Notes under the pieces: model-generated | What the model was told of the DNA's origin: nothing | Database searches by the model: none | Seen by the model: only the letters and a program-made list of their open reading frames with translations | Program-made: the position numbers and the translations under genes | NCBI GenBank assembly: GCA_022059125.1 | Contig: JAEUWY010000001.1 | Span: 2,108,001 to 2,172,000 of the forward strand | Length of the DNA: 64,000 nt | Direction of reading: 5' to 3' | Origin: Corynespora cassiicola | Lineage: Eukaryota > Ascomycota > Dothideomycetes > Pleosporales > Corynesporascaceae | In this document: positions 24,558 through 35,364 of the stretch, piece by piece | Position numbering within the stretch: position 1 is the stretch's first letter | Layout: each line of letters opens with the position of its first letter

Positions 24558-26757
24558 AGGAGCCCCCCCCAGGTGCAGGGCGGCGGCAGAGAGCAGCACT
24601 GATGGATAGCACGTGGCGCCGCATCGATTCCGAGCCGGACAGTAACTCCCACCATACGGTGTCACACGGCTATTCTTGGGCATTCCCACGTCCAGCTTTG
24701 GGTTCCACTTTGCAGGAGCAAGAGGGAAGCCGAGAGGGGCGGTAGAAGGGATGTTCCCAACGTCTAGCCACCATCCGGTGTAGATGCGGGCCGAAGATCG
24801 ATGATTGCCCAGCGGACCCGCTGGATACTTTGTCTCGCCGCTGTAACTGTGGCTCCACCACAGGTGATTGGCACAGAGTTTGCCTGACGAGAAGTCTATC
24901 GCGTTGTGTTCACGGATATGGACGCGCTTATGTATTCTAGATGTAGGCATCACCAATAGACTTGGTAGACTGTTTCAAGCTGAGTACGGGGACTGCTCCG
25001 TTTCAACCTTTCCCTTCAGGGTCGCGTTCGGGTTCAGCCCTACGATGGATGGTAGTGGTCCCGCCGGCGTAAACGGCAAGAAGGAAAAAAAGAACATATC
25101 CGAAACGGGCGCATTGCGATTCCACAGGCAGCGAGCTCATCAGGGCGGGGGCCAAGCACTATGCAATGGGCGCTGTGTGCATCAATGCCGGTGTGGACAG
25201 GTACCGACAGCAAGAGGAGAGAAACGAACGGGAGCGAGGGCGCCCGTTCGCACGGTTGGGAACGCGTCACACTGGCTCCAGCGGATGCCGCCGTCTTTGA
25301 TACAGGCGCTCAGAGAGGGTTGAAACGCAGCCGACAATCACTCGAGCATCAAACAGACAACGGGAGAAGGGGCGGGAGTACTGGAGCTCGAAAAAGCTGG
25401 TAGAGTCTAGCTCGGGGGCTCATGTGACGTAGAGGGTGCAGCAGAGGAGGGTCACACTCGGCGGACACGGCAGCACCTAGAGCTAGAGGCGTCCAGCGGC
25501 TGGAGGAGGGGGGATTGACGTCAGGTTTTGTTTTAATGGCCTTGGACGGCATTGCGTCGGCTCGCGTGAATGTTTGACAAGCCGCGCGGTGGCAGGCAGA
25601 GAGGGGTCGAGGGCTGCCCCTCAGGGCGGAGGGTACCGAGAAGGGTAGCAGGACAGAAGGGACAGAAGGGCAGAGAGTTCTGGTGCAACTCGGCCGCGTT
25701 TCAGGCGGGCGCTTGGTGATTCAAAGTGGGAGTCTGAAACGCTCAACTTGGGCGAGGATCGCTGCGGGCGCCCAAAGCACCCAAGCTTTCGCCTCAATAA
25801 TCGCCGAGCCCTGTGGGAGCATGCGAAACGCCTTCTGGGATGGCGTCGACGGGGCGAGGGGGTCGACCATGGGCAGACGGATGCGCGCGTGCGGGCGTGT
25901 GTGGTGGTGGACCAGCGGCCAGCAAAGAGCAGCGGGCAGAGAGCAGCGGGCAGAGAGCAGCAGCCAACAGCCAACAGCCAGCAGTGCCCGCCAGCCAGCC
26001 GTGCGCCCCCCTACCTACCTGACCCGACCTCCATCAGGCATGCGTGCAAGCAGCGCGACAAGACGCTGAGCCTAACGCCAGCCCACGGCGCGCGCCATTG
26101 GCCGGCGGGCGATTATTCTTTCACCTCAGGCCTGTCAGCCGTCACGTGCAGGGCCCATGGGCGGCCGCTGCTTTAACGCGGCCTGTCAGAGGAGTGCGGC
26201 GGACTCGAAGCTAACCCTTGAAGTCTCTCTCCCGGCGTGAGGACCCCAACCACATCGCCCACGACTCCCACAACACGCTTCCGCGCTCCCACGACCCTCC
26301 TGCCCTCGCTGCTCCCGCCACCGGCACGCTGCGAGCACCCCGTCTCGCTCCGGATACAGTCGCCTCCCCTCCATGACGGCTGCTGGCTAGGTCCCCTTCG
26401 TTCGGTGCCATATCCCGTTTGGCCTGGCTCCGCTCGCTCGCTCCTCATTCGAGAGCCCTCAGCAGCCCAACCACCGCTCTCACCTGCACCGTCCAGCACT
26501 CACCACCACCACCACGCCCGCTGCTCGCCCCCCGCCCCGTCGACAGCCTGCAAACCCCCTCCGCCCGCGAGCGAACACCCGCTGCTCCGCTGCTGGCAAG
26601 CGCCCCTGCGCCTAGATTCTGAGCCAGCCTCGTTTCCCCCCGCATTCGCCGCACCCATCGCCCCCAGTGTCGCCCCCGAGCCACCTGCGTGTCCAACTGC
26701 CACAGTTTGACCATATAATTCCTGCCCTCTCGCCAGTTCGCATGACTGTGACGCCAA
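24558..26757. other. Intergenic region upstream of the PAK kinase gene
   Basis: No gene recognised. The left part is the antiporter 3' flank. Around 25920-26000 lies an imperfect repeat of GCAGAGAGCAGCGG and CCAACAG units. The right part (about 26240-26750) is strongly pyrimidine-rich on the plus strand, as expected of a fungal promoter and leader. Confidence 0.6.
25918..25998. repeat. Imperfect tandem repeat (GCAGAGAGCAGCGG-like)
   Basis: About three 14-bp units are followed by CCAACAG/CCAGCAG 7-mers and CCAGC units. Seen directly; intergenic. Confidence 0.75.
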
Positions 26758-26929
26758 GTAAGTAATGTGGGACCCGCACCGTTCATCTACTTTCGTCTAC
26801 ACCGCACCTTGCAGCGCTCGAGCGGACACGCCCCTAAGCAGCTGCCACCCATGTCTGCTCGGGGACGCAAACCTTCGACCCGCCGCTGTCCCTCGCCTCG
26901 CCCTCCACACTCGCATTTTGGCTTTGCAG
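26758..26929 (+). other. Probable 5'-UTR intron of the PAK kinase gene
   Basis: A consensus GTAAGT donor at 26758 and a pyrimidine-preceded TTTGCAG acceptor at 26929 lie just upstream of the start codon at 26949. This is signal-based inference; it lies outside the coding sequence. Confidence 0.45.
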
Positions 26930-26948
26930 CTAACCTTAGCCTACCAGA

Positions 26949-29607
26949 ATGTACTCGCGCGATCAGTTCATGAACCCCGGGCCCGCTCCGCGGCCGCCCA
27001 CCGACCGTCCCCGACTCAACCTCACCCCCAACACAAGCAGCACGCTGCCCGGCAACATGGCCGGAATGAGTCTGCAGTCGCCTTACAGCAGCGGCGGCTA
27101 CGGCAGCAACAGCTCCAGCGCCTCGCTCATCCGCACCCAGTCCGAAAAGAGCGTCTCCACCTCGGGCATCGTCAAGGAGGGCAACGTCAAGGTCAAGGAC
27201 GAAGGTTTGTTCAAGTCCCTTGTGTGGGCCGACCGTTGGCTTGTCCTCCGCGAGTTCGAGCTCGCCTTCTTCAAGAGTCCAAATTCTTCAAAGGTGGCAA
27301 ATACTGTCAATCTCCGAGACGTGCTCGGCGTAGAGCGCTCCGACTCCCAGCCCCTGTCTTTTGAGATTACCAAAGCACTGAACAACAACAAGGGCTCGTC
27401 GCCCCCTCGCGACGGACCCACCAAGATCATCACCTGCAGAGTCGAGACTGACGATGAGGTCTACTCCTGGATCGACAGCATCTATCAGCGCTGCCCAAGC
27501 ATGGGCGGCGTCAGCAACCCCACCAACTTCACCCACAGAGTCCACGTTGGATTTGACCCTACCAGTGGTGCATTCGTTGGCCTGCCCGTCGAGTGGGAGA
27601 AGCTCCTGACCGCTTCGGCACTGACCAAGGATGACTACGCAAAGAACCCCAAGGCTGTCTTGGAGGTATTGGAGTTTTACACGGAAAAGCTTGTCCCACG
27701 TAACGATGACCCCCAGAACTACCCTAGCCTTACCCCAACCCCTCCCGCGAACACGGGTATGGACAAGCAGCTTGGCTATGGCAGCGGCGGTGGCAACTCG
27801 ATTGCGCCCCCACGACCTGCCCCCCCCAATGGCTACGCGCGCAAGGACAGCTACAGCCTTTCCCGCCAGAACACCCCCCCAGGGGCTGGTTCCGGATATG
27901 GCGCACCGCAGGGCGGCTACCAAGATCCTCGATACGAACAGGAAAGACGACGCATGCAAGAGGAGGAGGCGCGGGTACAGCGCGAGCGCGAGCGAGAGCG
28001 AGAGAGGCAGCGACAGGAGGCTGAACGCCGCGAGCGCGAAGAATTGGCTGCCTACAATGCCTCTCTGCCTAAGAACAAGGTTCCGCTCGCACAGCAAGAA
28101 ATCGGTGGAGGCTACGATTCGCGCGATCCAAGCCCCTCTGGTCAACCTCGCTACAATCCCAGTCGCCCCGCCCCATCGACGCCGACTTCTGCTCGCCAGC
28201 CGCAGGCGCAGCCCCCAGGCTCGTTGCGCCAAATGGCTGCTCAGCGACCTGCCCCGCCGGCACCGAAACAGGCCAATGGCGGACCTTACGGCACGTCCCC
28301 GCAGTCTAAGATCCCGCAGCAGCAGCGACCGCCCGTTGCGCCGAACTCAAAGTATCAGAACTCCGCCAGCGCAGGCCAGCAGGCTCGCCCGGCCAACGGT
28401 CAGACTCAGCAAAAGCAGCAGTACCAGCCTTCAGCCGCGCCCAAGCCTCTGAATGTGGCCAAGCCCACCGGGGCGCCCGTGAATGATGCCGTGAAGAAGG
28501 CCGAACAGGCGCTAACCAGTAAGAAAGAGGAGGCACCTCGCAAGGATGTTCGCATGTCGAGCATGTCTGAGAGTGAGGTCATGGCCAAACTCCGAGAGGT
28601 CGTGTCAAAGGACAAGCCCCTAGACTCTTACAACAAGCAGAAGAAGATTGGTCAGGGTGCCTCTGGTTCCGTCTACGTCGCTCGCATCCGCGAGGGTGCC
28701 ACCTCCCCCACCGCTCGCCGAATCCTCCAGGAGAATGGCCCCCGTGCTCAGGTCGCTATCAAGCAGATGGACCTACGGAACCAGCCTCGCAAGGAACTGA
28801 TTGTGAACGAAATCATCGTCATGAAGGACAGCAAGCACCCGAACATTGTCAACTTCCTGGACGCTTTCCTCCAGGAAGAGCAGTCTGAGCTGTGGCTCGT
28901 GCTGGAATTCATGGAGGGAGGAGCTTTGACCGATGTCATCGACAACAACCCCTCCATCAGTGAGGACCAGATCGCCACCATCTGTTCCGAGGTAATGCGC
29001 ATAAACCAGATCTCAGAATGCAGGGCTAACCCCAGTCGCAGACTTGCAAGGGTCTCGACCATCTTCACAATCAAAACATTATTCACCGAGACATCAAGAG
29101 TGACAACGTTTTGCTTGATGCTCGCGGCAACGTCAAGATTAGTAAGTGGATGTCTATCCACTTTCTTTGGACGATTATATTAACAATTTTGCAGCCGATT
29201 TCGGTTTCTGTGCCAAGCTCACCGAACAGCGCAGCAAGCGTGCCACCATGGTGGGTACGCCTTACTGGATGGCGCCTGAGGTTGTCAAGCAGAAGGAGTA
29301 CGGCAACAAGGTTGACATTTGGTCGCTGGGTATCATGGCTATTGAGATGATTGAGTCCGAGCCGCCATACCTGAACGAGGAGCCCCTCAAGGCTCTCTAC
29401 CTCATCGCCACCAACGGAACGCCCCGCCTCAAGAAGCCCGACAAGCTTTCCAAGGAACTCAAGGCCTTCCTGTCGGTATGCTTGTGCGTGGACGTTAAAT
29501 CGAGAGCTAGTGCATCGGAGTTGATCAGCCACGATTTCTTGAAGAGTGGATGCAGCTTGGCCAGCCTCTCGCAGCTTCTCAACTTCAGGAAGAACGGAAG
29601 CCACTAG
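26949..29607 (+). CDS. cla4: Cla4-type PAK (p21-activated) Ser/Thr kinase, 851 aa
   Basis: Three exons: 26949-28991, 29042-29141 and 29195-29607. Domains in order: a PH domain at about residues 72-184, a CRIB motif at about 187-200 ([14 protein letters not shown]) within the wider p21-binding region, a long Pro/Gln/Arg-rich linker with a charged run near 335-365, and a STE20-family kinase at about 561-845. In the kinase are the glycine loop [10 protein letters not shown], the ATP-binding lysine (about K605 in VAIKQMD), the catalytic HRDIKSDN (D698), DFG at 716-718 and GTPYWMAPE. The PH+CRIB+kinase order distinguishes Cla4 from Ste20, which lacks PH. The kinase binds GTP-Cdc42/Rac and phosphoinositides and acts in polarity, septation and cytokinesis in other fungi. 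The two introns sit inside the kinase domain, and removing them restores the family sequence exactly. Confidence 0.96.
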
Positions 29608-31357
29608 AAGAATTCGAGAGAAAAAACCCCCATTTTCCACCAAATCTTCGTTGGACCCTTTTTTGGACTCGATCGATACCCTTTCTATATCTCTCTCAGC
29701 TGCTCCAAGTTCTTCTTTTTTTTTCCGCAACCTCCTGTTTCGGTTCTTCTCTTGGAGAGGACACTAGTGCAATCGAAAAAAGTCTCTCAATGACCGGGCA
29801 GGGCATACGTAAGGGCACATGGCCTTTTTTTTTTTAATTGAGCGAGCGAGCGAGCGAGCGCAAAGAATTGCAAGGCCAGATGGTTGCCCCTCTCCCTTCC
29901 TTTTTTTTTAGCTTTTTCTCTTTTTTCTTCCCCCACTCACCTCATGGCGGCGAGTTGGGCGGTGGGCTTACCAACACCTCCGCTCTATTTGACTTGATTT
30001 TGGACTTGGCGGGCTGGACCATTTGATGGAGGAGAGGGGGGTGAATTCCCGACGGGGATTCTTTGAGAGGAGGGGGAAGGAGTGAGGAAAACGGCTTTGC
30101 TTGCTGGTTGGCTTTGCTTGCGTGCGCGCTGCACTACTGCTGCTGGAGGAGGGGGGTTTGCATCATAGTCGAATGTTTTATCTTCTTTTCTCTCTCTCTC
30201 TTCCTTACTTTGGTCTCCTTTTTGGGTATCTTGAAGTGGTTGTGTGTGGATGGCACCGGTGCTTGAGAGAGCGAGTTTTGCATAAAGGAGGGTGGATTGA
30301 GGGGGGGAGGGGGTGAAGGGATGGGCGGCTCGCGAGGTTCCGTCACCTCTCTTTCCCTCGTCCCTCGAGGCGGCATTGTTTGGATGGAGGTGCTGAGCGG
30401 TGTTTTGCTTGCCTGCTTGCTCGCTTGTTGGAGATGCGTATTCGGACCCCTTTTCCGCACATATTACGTACCTAAACGTACGCACACGCGTAATTACAAG
30501 ACTAGAGAAATGAATTGGGAGAGTGAAGAGAGGGCGGGGACATGGGGTTGGAGTTTGATCTATAACGCAGCAGCGCTTTTTTTTTCCACAACGGGCTGGG
30601 GGGGAGAGGCGGCGAGCGAGGGTTGGGGAAACGGGCTGGATGGCCATGTCTCTCGTGCCAAGGGGGAGGGAGGGGGTCCGAGAGGAGGTAATGCGAGGAT
30701 AGGATCTGCCGAGGGAGGGCTCAGTGGAGTGTTTGGCGTTTTTGCTGGGTTCGGAGCGAGGAGTTGAGGTTCTATTGTTTTTTGTTTTTTTGCTTCGTGC
30801 TGTGGGGGGAATGGGTGGGAAAAGAAAGATGGATGGGGAGGAAGAGGGGAGAGGGGAGAAGGGGAAGATGGGTGGGGGTGTGGTGAGGGCGAGTGGTTGA
30901 ATGATATGTAATGCATGCATAGAAATGATATAGAGCTTTTTGGTTTTTTTGTCATTTGATTCCGTGTTCTTGTGGTATATATTGAATTGTGTTTGCGTGA
31001 GGGATTTAGTTGGTGGCTAAGAGTTGGATGGCTGCTGTTTGGAGTAGAGGTTGTGGTATCTGTGGCGCATTCATGTCGCTAATGTTGAGACAGAAGGATG
31101 CTCGGCACAGAGGAAACATATTAGATGAGCAAGGATGTATGAAGTTGGACATCAATCCCGTTAAAAGGGGGGGCTCTTGCGCCATGGTCTGTCTCTAGGT
31201 CCTAGGTGTAGAGAAAGTTAAACCACGTGCCAATACAAAAACAAGGCTATACTTGAAAACTGGCGCCTCCAAAAAAAAGTGCAGTGATATAGTGAATCTT
31301 GATTTTCCATTTCCATTTCCCGTCTTCTCCAAAGACATAAATATACATGTTGGTATC
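29608..31357. other. Convergent 3' intergenic region with purine-rich blocks
   Basis: It lies between the PAK kinase stop and the RPF1 stop, so both flanks are 3' UTR or terminator DNA. It holds T-rich runs (29813-29835, 29900-29930), an (AGCG)n repeat, and a long G/A-rich stretch on the plus strand at about 30590-30900. No protein gene recognised. Apparent frames such as 29985-30920 on the minus strand are Pro/Ser/Thr low-complexity products of that purine bias. Confidence 0.6.
29840..29861. repeat. (AGCG)n tetranucleotide repeat
   Basis: Five perfect AGCG units, seen directly in the PAK gene 3' flank. Confidence 0.85.
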
Positions 31358-32727
31358 CTACATATTGAACCTGGTCCTCTGTTTCTCCATCTTGGACTTC
31401 CATTCCCATTCTTGCCCACTCTTCCACTGGACGCCCCGGTCTACGCGACGAAGCTTGAGCGTAAAGCGGGGTCCCAGCTCCTGCAGGCCAGTACGAATGC
31501 CCTCGACGCCTGCGACGGCTTTGCCGTCCGTGCCGACAATGTCCTTTTCGCGGCCCTTCTTCTCTCGGAATACATAGCGGTGGCGCCGCACGAAGATGTA
31601 GTCGCGCTGGTTGTGCAGAGTGACGACTGTGCGGCCTTCGAACTCGGGATCAGCCGGGTATAGCGAGCGGAAGAGATGGGCTGTCAGAACACCAAGGGGC
31701 GTGCGGAAGTTGTTCAGGATTAATTCCGGATGGTGGCCAGTGGGCTAGTGGTAGAGTTAGCAAAAGTTGCTACGAGTTTAATCGTTTGCGTTTTGGAGAT
31801 ACTCACGTTGCCGTGGCCAGGGAGCTTCTTGCCCTCGACCCAATTGGAGATGGTGAAATGGAAGTGTGGCCCAGCTGGAAGGTGTATAATGTCTAGACCA
31901 CCAGGTTTCTTCTGGTGCATGTCTTGCATCAAAACCACCAGGGTTGTGTACTCGCGGTTCGTGGCGAATTGTGCAATCTCACGCACAGAGTATTTGTGTG
32001 CGTGGGCATGTGCGCTTCGTCGGATATATGTGCTATTCGGGAAGAAAGAGGTGAGGATATCGGCCTCATGGTGGAGAGTCGAGTTGATCGATGTCGTGAC
32101 GAGGGTCTTTGGTTCCTTTGTAGATGGCTCGAATAACGAGGGGAATTTTTGTTTCAGGAAGTCTGGGGACAGTTCCATGTTGGTGACGGTGCTCTCTGCT
32201 GTAGGGCTTGTGTCTCGTTTGGGCGGTGCAGGTTTCCGTTTCTTCGGTGCAGCATCTGAGTCTGCATCTGATGAATCGTCGTCCGAATCAAAGTCAAGCA
32301 TGCTGTCTGCCTCGTCCTCTTCCTCGTCCTGGTTGCCGCCTTCGGCTTCCTCTTGCTCCCGCTTTTTCAATTTTGCCAGCGTGCCCTCCTCGCCGTCTGC
32401 TTCGCCATCCTCGCCTTCGGCCTCATCCTCCTCAACCTTTCTCTTCTTTGCTAACCGTTGAATATCAACTGCCCATCCCAGCGCATCGCCCTCGTCGCCA
32501 ACTCCGGCGTCCCAGGTTCGTTTCGATTCAATCGTCGTAGGCACGTTTCGAGCTAGACGTTCCTCTCGGAGGGAAGGGTCCTTGGCCTCCTCGCGCTTTC
32601 GGCGGAAGCGCTCATCCCGCTTGGCTGCTTCTTTGGCCTTCTTGATCGACTGGTGAGCGGCTTGCCGGCGCAATTTATTTTTGGGCTTGATGCCCGCGGG
32701 CATGCTGGCTGATTTTGAAAAGGCCAT
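31358..32727 (-). CDS. rpf1: Ribosome production factor 1 (Brix domain), 435 aa
   Basis: Two exons on the minus strand: 32727-31807 and 31744-31358, joined by a GTGAGT...CTAG intron in phase 0. The N-terminus is very basic (KPKNKLRRQAAHQS) and a middle acidic Glu/Asp stretch lies around residues 95-160. A Brix domain fills about residues 185-425, opening with PKTLVTTSINST and including GPHFHFTISNW, HHPELILNNF, and the late LQELGPRFTLKLRRV. This set of motifs is typical of RPF1 rather than IMP4, RPF2, BRX1 or SSF1. RPF1 is a nucleolar assembly factor needed for 27S pre-rRNA processing and 60S subunit formation. It is divergent from the GlyRS gene with 277 bp between the start codons, compatible with joint control of translation-related genes. 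Confidence 0.93.
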
Positions 32728-33004
32728 TTTCTAAGAAACGTCTTGAGAATCAGTAGGCGACCCAAATTCTGGCGGATTTAGCGGTGCATACCTGGGGAGT
32801 GTCGTGAAGTGGTGGTGCGCATGCAGTTGGTTGAGAATCTCTTGAAATTTCGGCGGGGCGGAAAAACAATAGTCCATGAAGCCTGGAGCGTCTGGGAAGA
32901 GTCAGAGCTCCAAAGGGTCACAACATAACCTAATGTATGTATTTCATCAATTGTAGCATAGAGTCCTGTTCCTCCTATCTCAATAAGGAGGTTCTGTAGT
33001 GTGC
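32728..33004. promoter_or_regulatory. Compact bidirectional promoter, RPF1 / glycyl-tRNA synthetase
   Basis: Only 277 bp separate the RPF1 start codon and the first GlyRS start codon, so both promoters and leaders share this DNA. The right part is A+T-richer than its surroundings (about 32930-32990). I could not identify a specific factor site with confidence. Confidence 0.6.
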
Positions 33005-35364
33005 ATGCGCCCGCTGGCGAGCTTGTTGCGCGCCAATTGCTTCGCTTTCCCCCGTAAACCCTTTTTTAGTACCCCGCCCCGCCTGGTATATCCCACCAAG
33101 AGCTTTACCACAACACCCCACCTCCACCGATACCAGGCACCCAAGCGGAAACAACAGGTCCCCATGGCGCACGACATGACGACCCTCAAGGGCAAGCCCT
33201 TTGACCGCGCGTCTCTTGAGTCTCTCATGAGGGTGCGTATTTATTCTTTGTGCACTCGCATCTCTGCCGCCGCCGTCGGAGTCATACTAACAAGCCGCAG
33301 CGCCGCCTCTTCTACACGCCTTCATTCGATATCTACGGCGGTGTTTCTGGTCTCTACGACTATGGCCCAGCCGGCTGTGCCCTCACCAACAACATTGTCG
33401 ACGTATGGAGGAAACACTTTGTACTCAAGGAGAACATGCTCGAGGTGGACTGCACCATGTTGACGCCCTATGAGGTTCTCAAGACCTCTGGCCACGTCGA
33501 CAAGTTTGCGGACTGGATGTGCAAGGACCCCAAGACTGGCGAGATCTTCCGCGCTGACCATCTCGTTGAGGAGGTGCTCGAGGCCAGACTCAAGGGCGAC
33601 AAGGAAGCCCGCGGCCAGAAGGTCGAGGTGGAAGAGGAGGACCCCAAGAAGAAGAAAAAGAAGGTCAAGAACATCACTGCAGTGAAGCTGGACGACGCTG
33701 TCGTGGCCGAATACGAGGAGATCCTCGCAAAGATTGACAACTACAATGGCGAGGAGCTCGGTCTGCTCATGAAGAAGTACGACATCAAGAACCCGGCCAC
33801 CAATGGCGAGTTGAACCCTCCAGTTGCGTTCAACCTCATGTTCCAGACCTCCATCGGCCCCTCCTCGAACCTTCCCGGATACCTCCGTCCCGAGACCGCC
33901 CAGGGCCAGTTCCTCAACTTCCAGAAGTTGCTCGAGTTCAACCAGCAGCAAATGCCCTTTGCTTCTGCATCGATTGGCAAGTCTTTCCGTAACGAGATTT
34001 CCCCTCGTGCCGGACTCTTGCGTGTGCGTGAGTTCCTCATGGCCGAGATTGAGCACTTTGTCGACCCCGAGGGCGGCAAGAAGCACCCTCGCTTTGATGA
34101 GGTCAAGCATGTCGAATTGGAGCTTCTCAACCGCGAGGTCCAACTTGCTGGCAAGACCCAGGTTGAGACCACCCCCATCGGCAAGGCTGTCGAGACTGGC
34201 CTTGTCGACAACGAGACACTCGGATACTTCCTGGCCCGCATTCAACTCTTCCTCCTGAAGATTGGTGTCGACCCCAAGAAGATTCGCTTCAGGCAGCACA
34301 TGGCCAACGAAATGGCCCACTACGCCGCAGACTGCTGGGATGCCGAGCTTCTCACTTCCTACGGCTGGATCGAGTGCGTTGGCTGTGCTGATCGCAGCGC
34401 CTACGACTTGTCTGTTCACATGAACAAGACTGGTGCCCCTCTCGTTGTTAGGGAGCCCAGGAAAGAGCCCCTCAAGGTCGAGGAGTGGCAGGTCGACATT
34501 GACAAGAAGAAGTTTGGCCCCAAGTTCAAGAAGGATGGCAAGACTGTCGAGGCTGCGATCGAGGCCCTGTCCCAAGACTTGAGGGAAAAGCTGGCCCTCG
34601 ACTTGGAGAAGGAGGGCAAGATTGTCATCGATGTTCCCGGTGTTGGTGATGGCAAGGTGGAAGTCCCCAAGGAACTCATTGGCATCGAGAAGCGGACGAG
34701 GGTGGAGAACGTGAGGGAATACACCCCCAACGTTATCGAGCCCTCGTTTGGTATTGGACGTATCTTCTACGTAAGTACACTAGGCCAAATCCTTCGACCA
34801 TACCACGGACTAACCCGGATAGGCTCTATGCGAGCACACGTACTGGACACGCGAGCAGGATGAGGCACGTGGTGTGCTATCGTTCCCCCCAACAGTTGCA
34901 CCGACCAAGGTCCTCATCGTACCATTGAGCTCACACGCCGACTTCAAGCCTTTTGTGCGTACTCTGAGCGACAAGCTCCAGGATCTTGGACTGTCTAGCC
35001 GCGTTGACGATTCTGGCGCATCCATCGGCAAGCGCTACTCGGTAAGACGGCCTCTCGTCATTTTTTTCCGTCAATCAACTTGTACTGATTCTACTTGTAG
35101 CGTAACGATGAATTGGGCACGCCGCTTGGCATCACCATCGATGTAAGTATTCTGATGCCTACCAACCGTCTCAAAAGCTGACTTTTCAAGTTCCAATCGG
35201 TCAAGGACAACACGTTCACTCTGCGAGACCGTGACTCCACGGAGCAGGTCCGAGCTAGTCTGGATGAGATCTGCAAGGCCATCTCCAATCTCGTAAACGG
35301 CACCGAAAAGTGGTCTGATGTCGCAGCACGGCTGCCCAAGTTCGAAGGCCAGGACGTTGATTAG
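33005..35364 (+). CDS. grs1: Glycyl-tRNA synthetase, dual cytosolic/mitochondrial, 710/657 aa
   Basis: Five exons: 33005-33232, 33301-34770, 34823-35041, 35101-35142 and 35191-35364. The enzyme charges tRNA-Gly in a two-step ATP-dependent reaction. It is a eukaryotic-type class II synthetase: RRRLFYTPSFDIYGG near the start, motif 2 region GKSFRNEISPRAGLLRVREF, motif 3 IEPSFGIGRIFY, and an anticodon-binding domain in exons 3-5 (VAPTKVLIVPLSSHADF onward). An acidic/lysine-rich run (EEEDPKKKKKK) sits in the insert after motif 1. Two in-frame start codons are present. ATG 33005 adds 53 residues rich in Arg, Ser, Phe and Thr with no Asp or Glu, a typical mitochondrial presequence. ATG 33164 in CCCATGG context gives the cytosolic form. 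In yeast GRS1 one gene also serves both compartments. Exon 4 is only 42 nt. Confidence 0.95.

Noticed and set aside
29985..30920. 311-codon minus-strand frame
   Set aside because: A product of the purine-rich strand bias in the PAK/RPF1 convergent gap; almost all Pro, Ser and Thr.
33322..34575. 417-codon open frame on the minus strand
   Set aside because: It is antisense to GlyRS exon 2, whose product is certain; Leu/Val/Glu-rich composition is the mirror of its codon bias.
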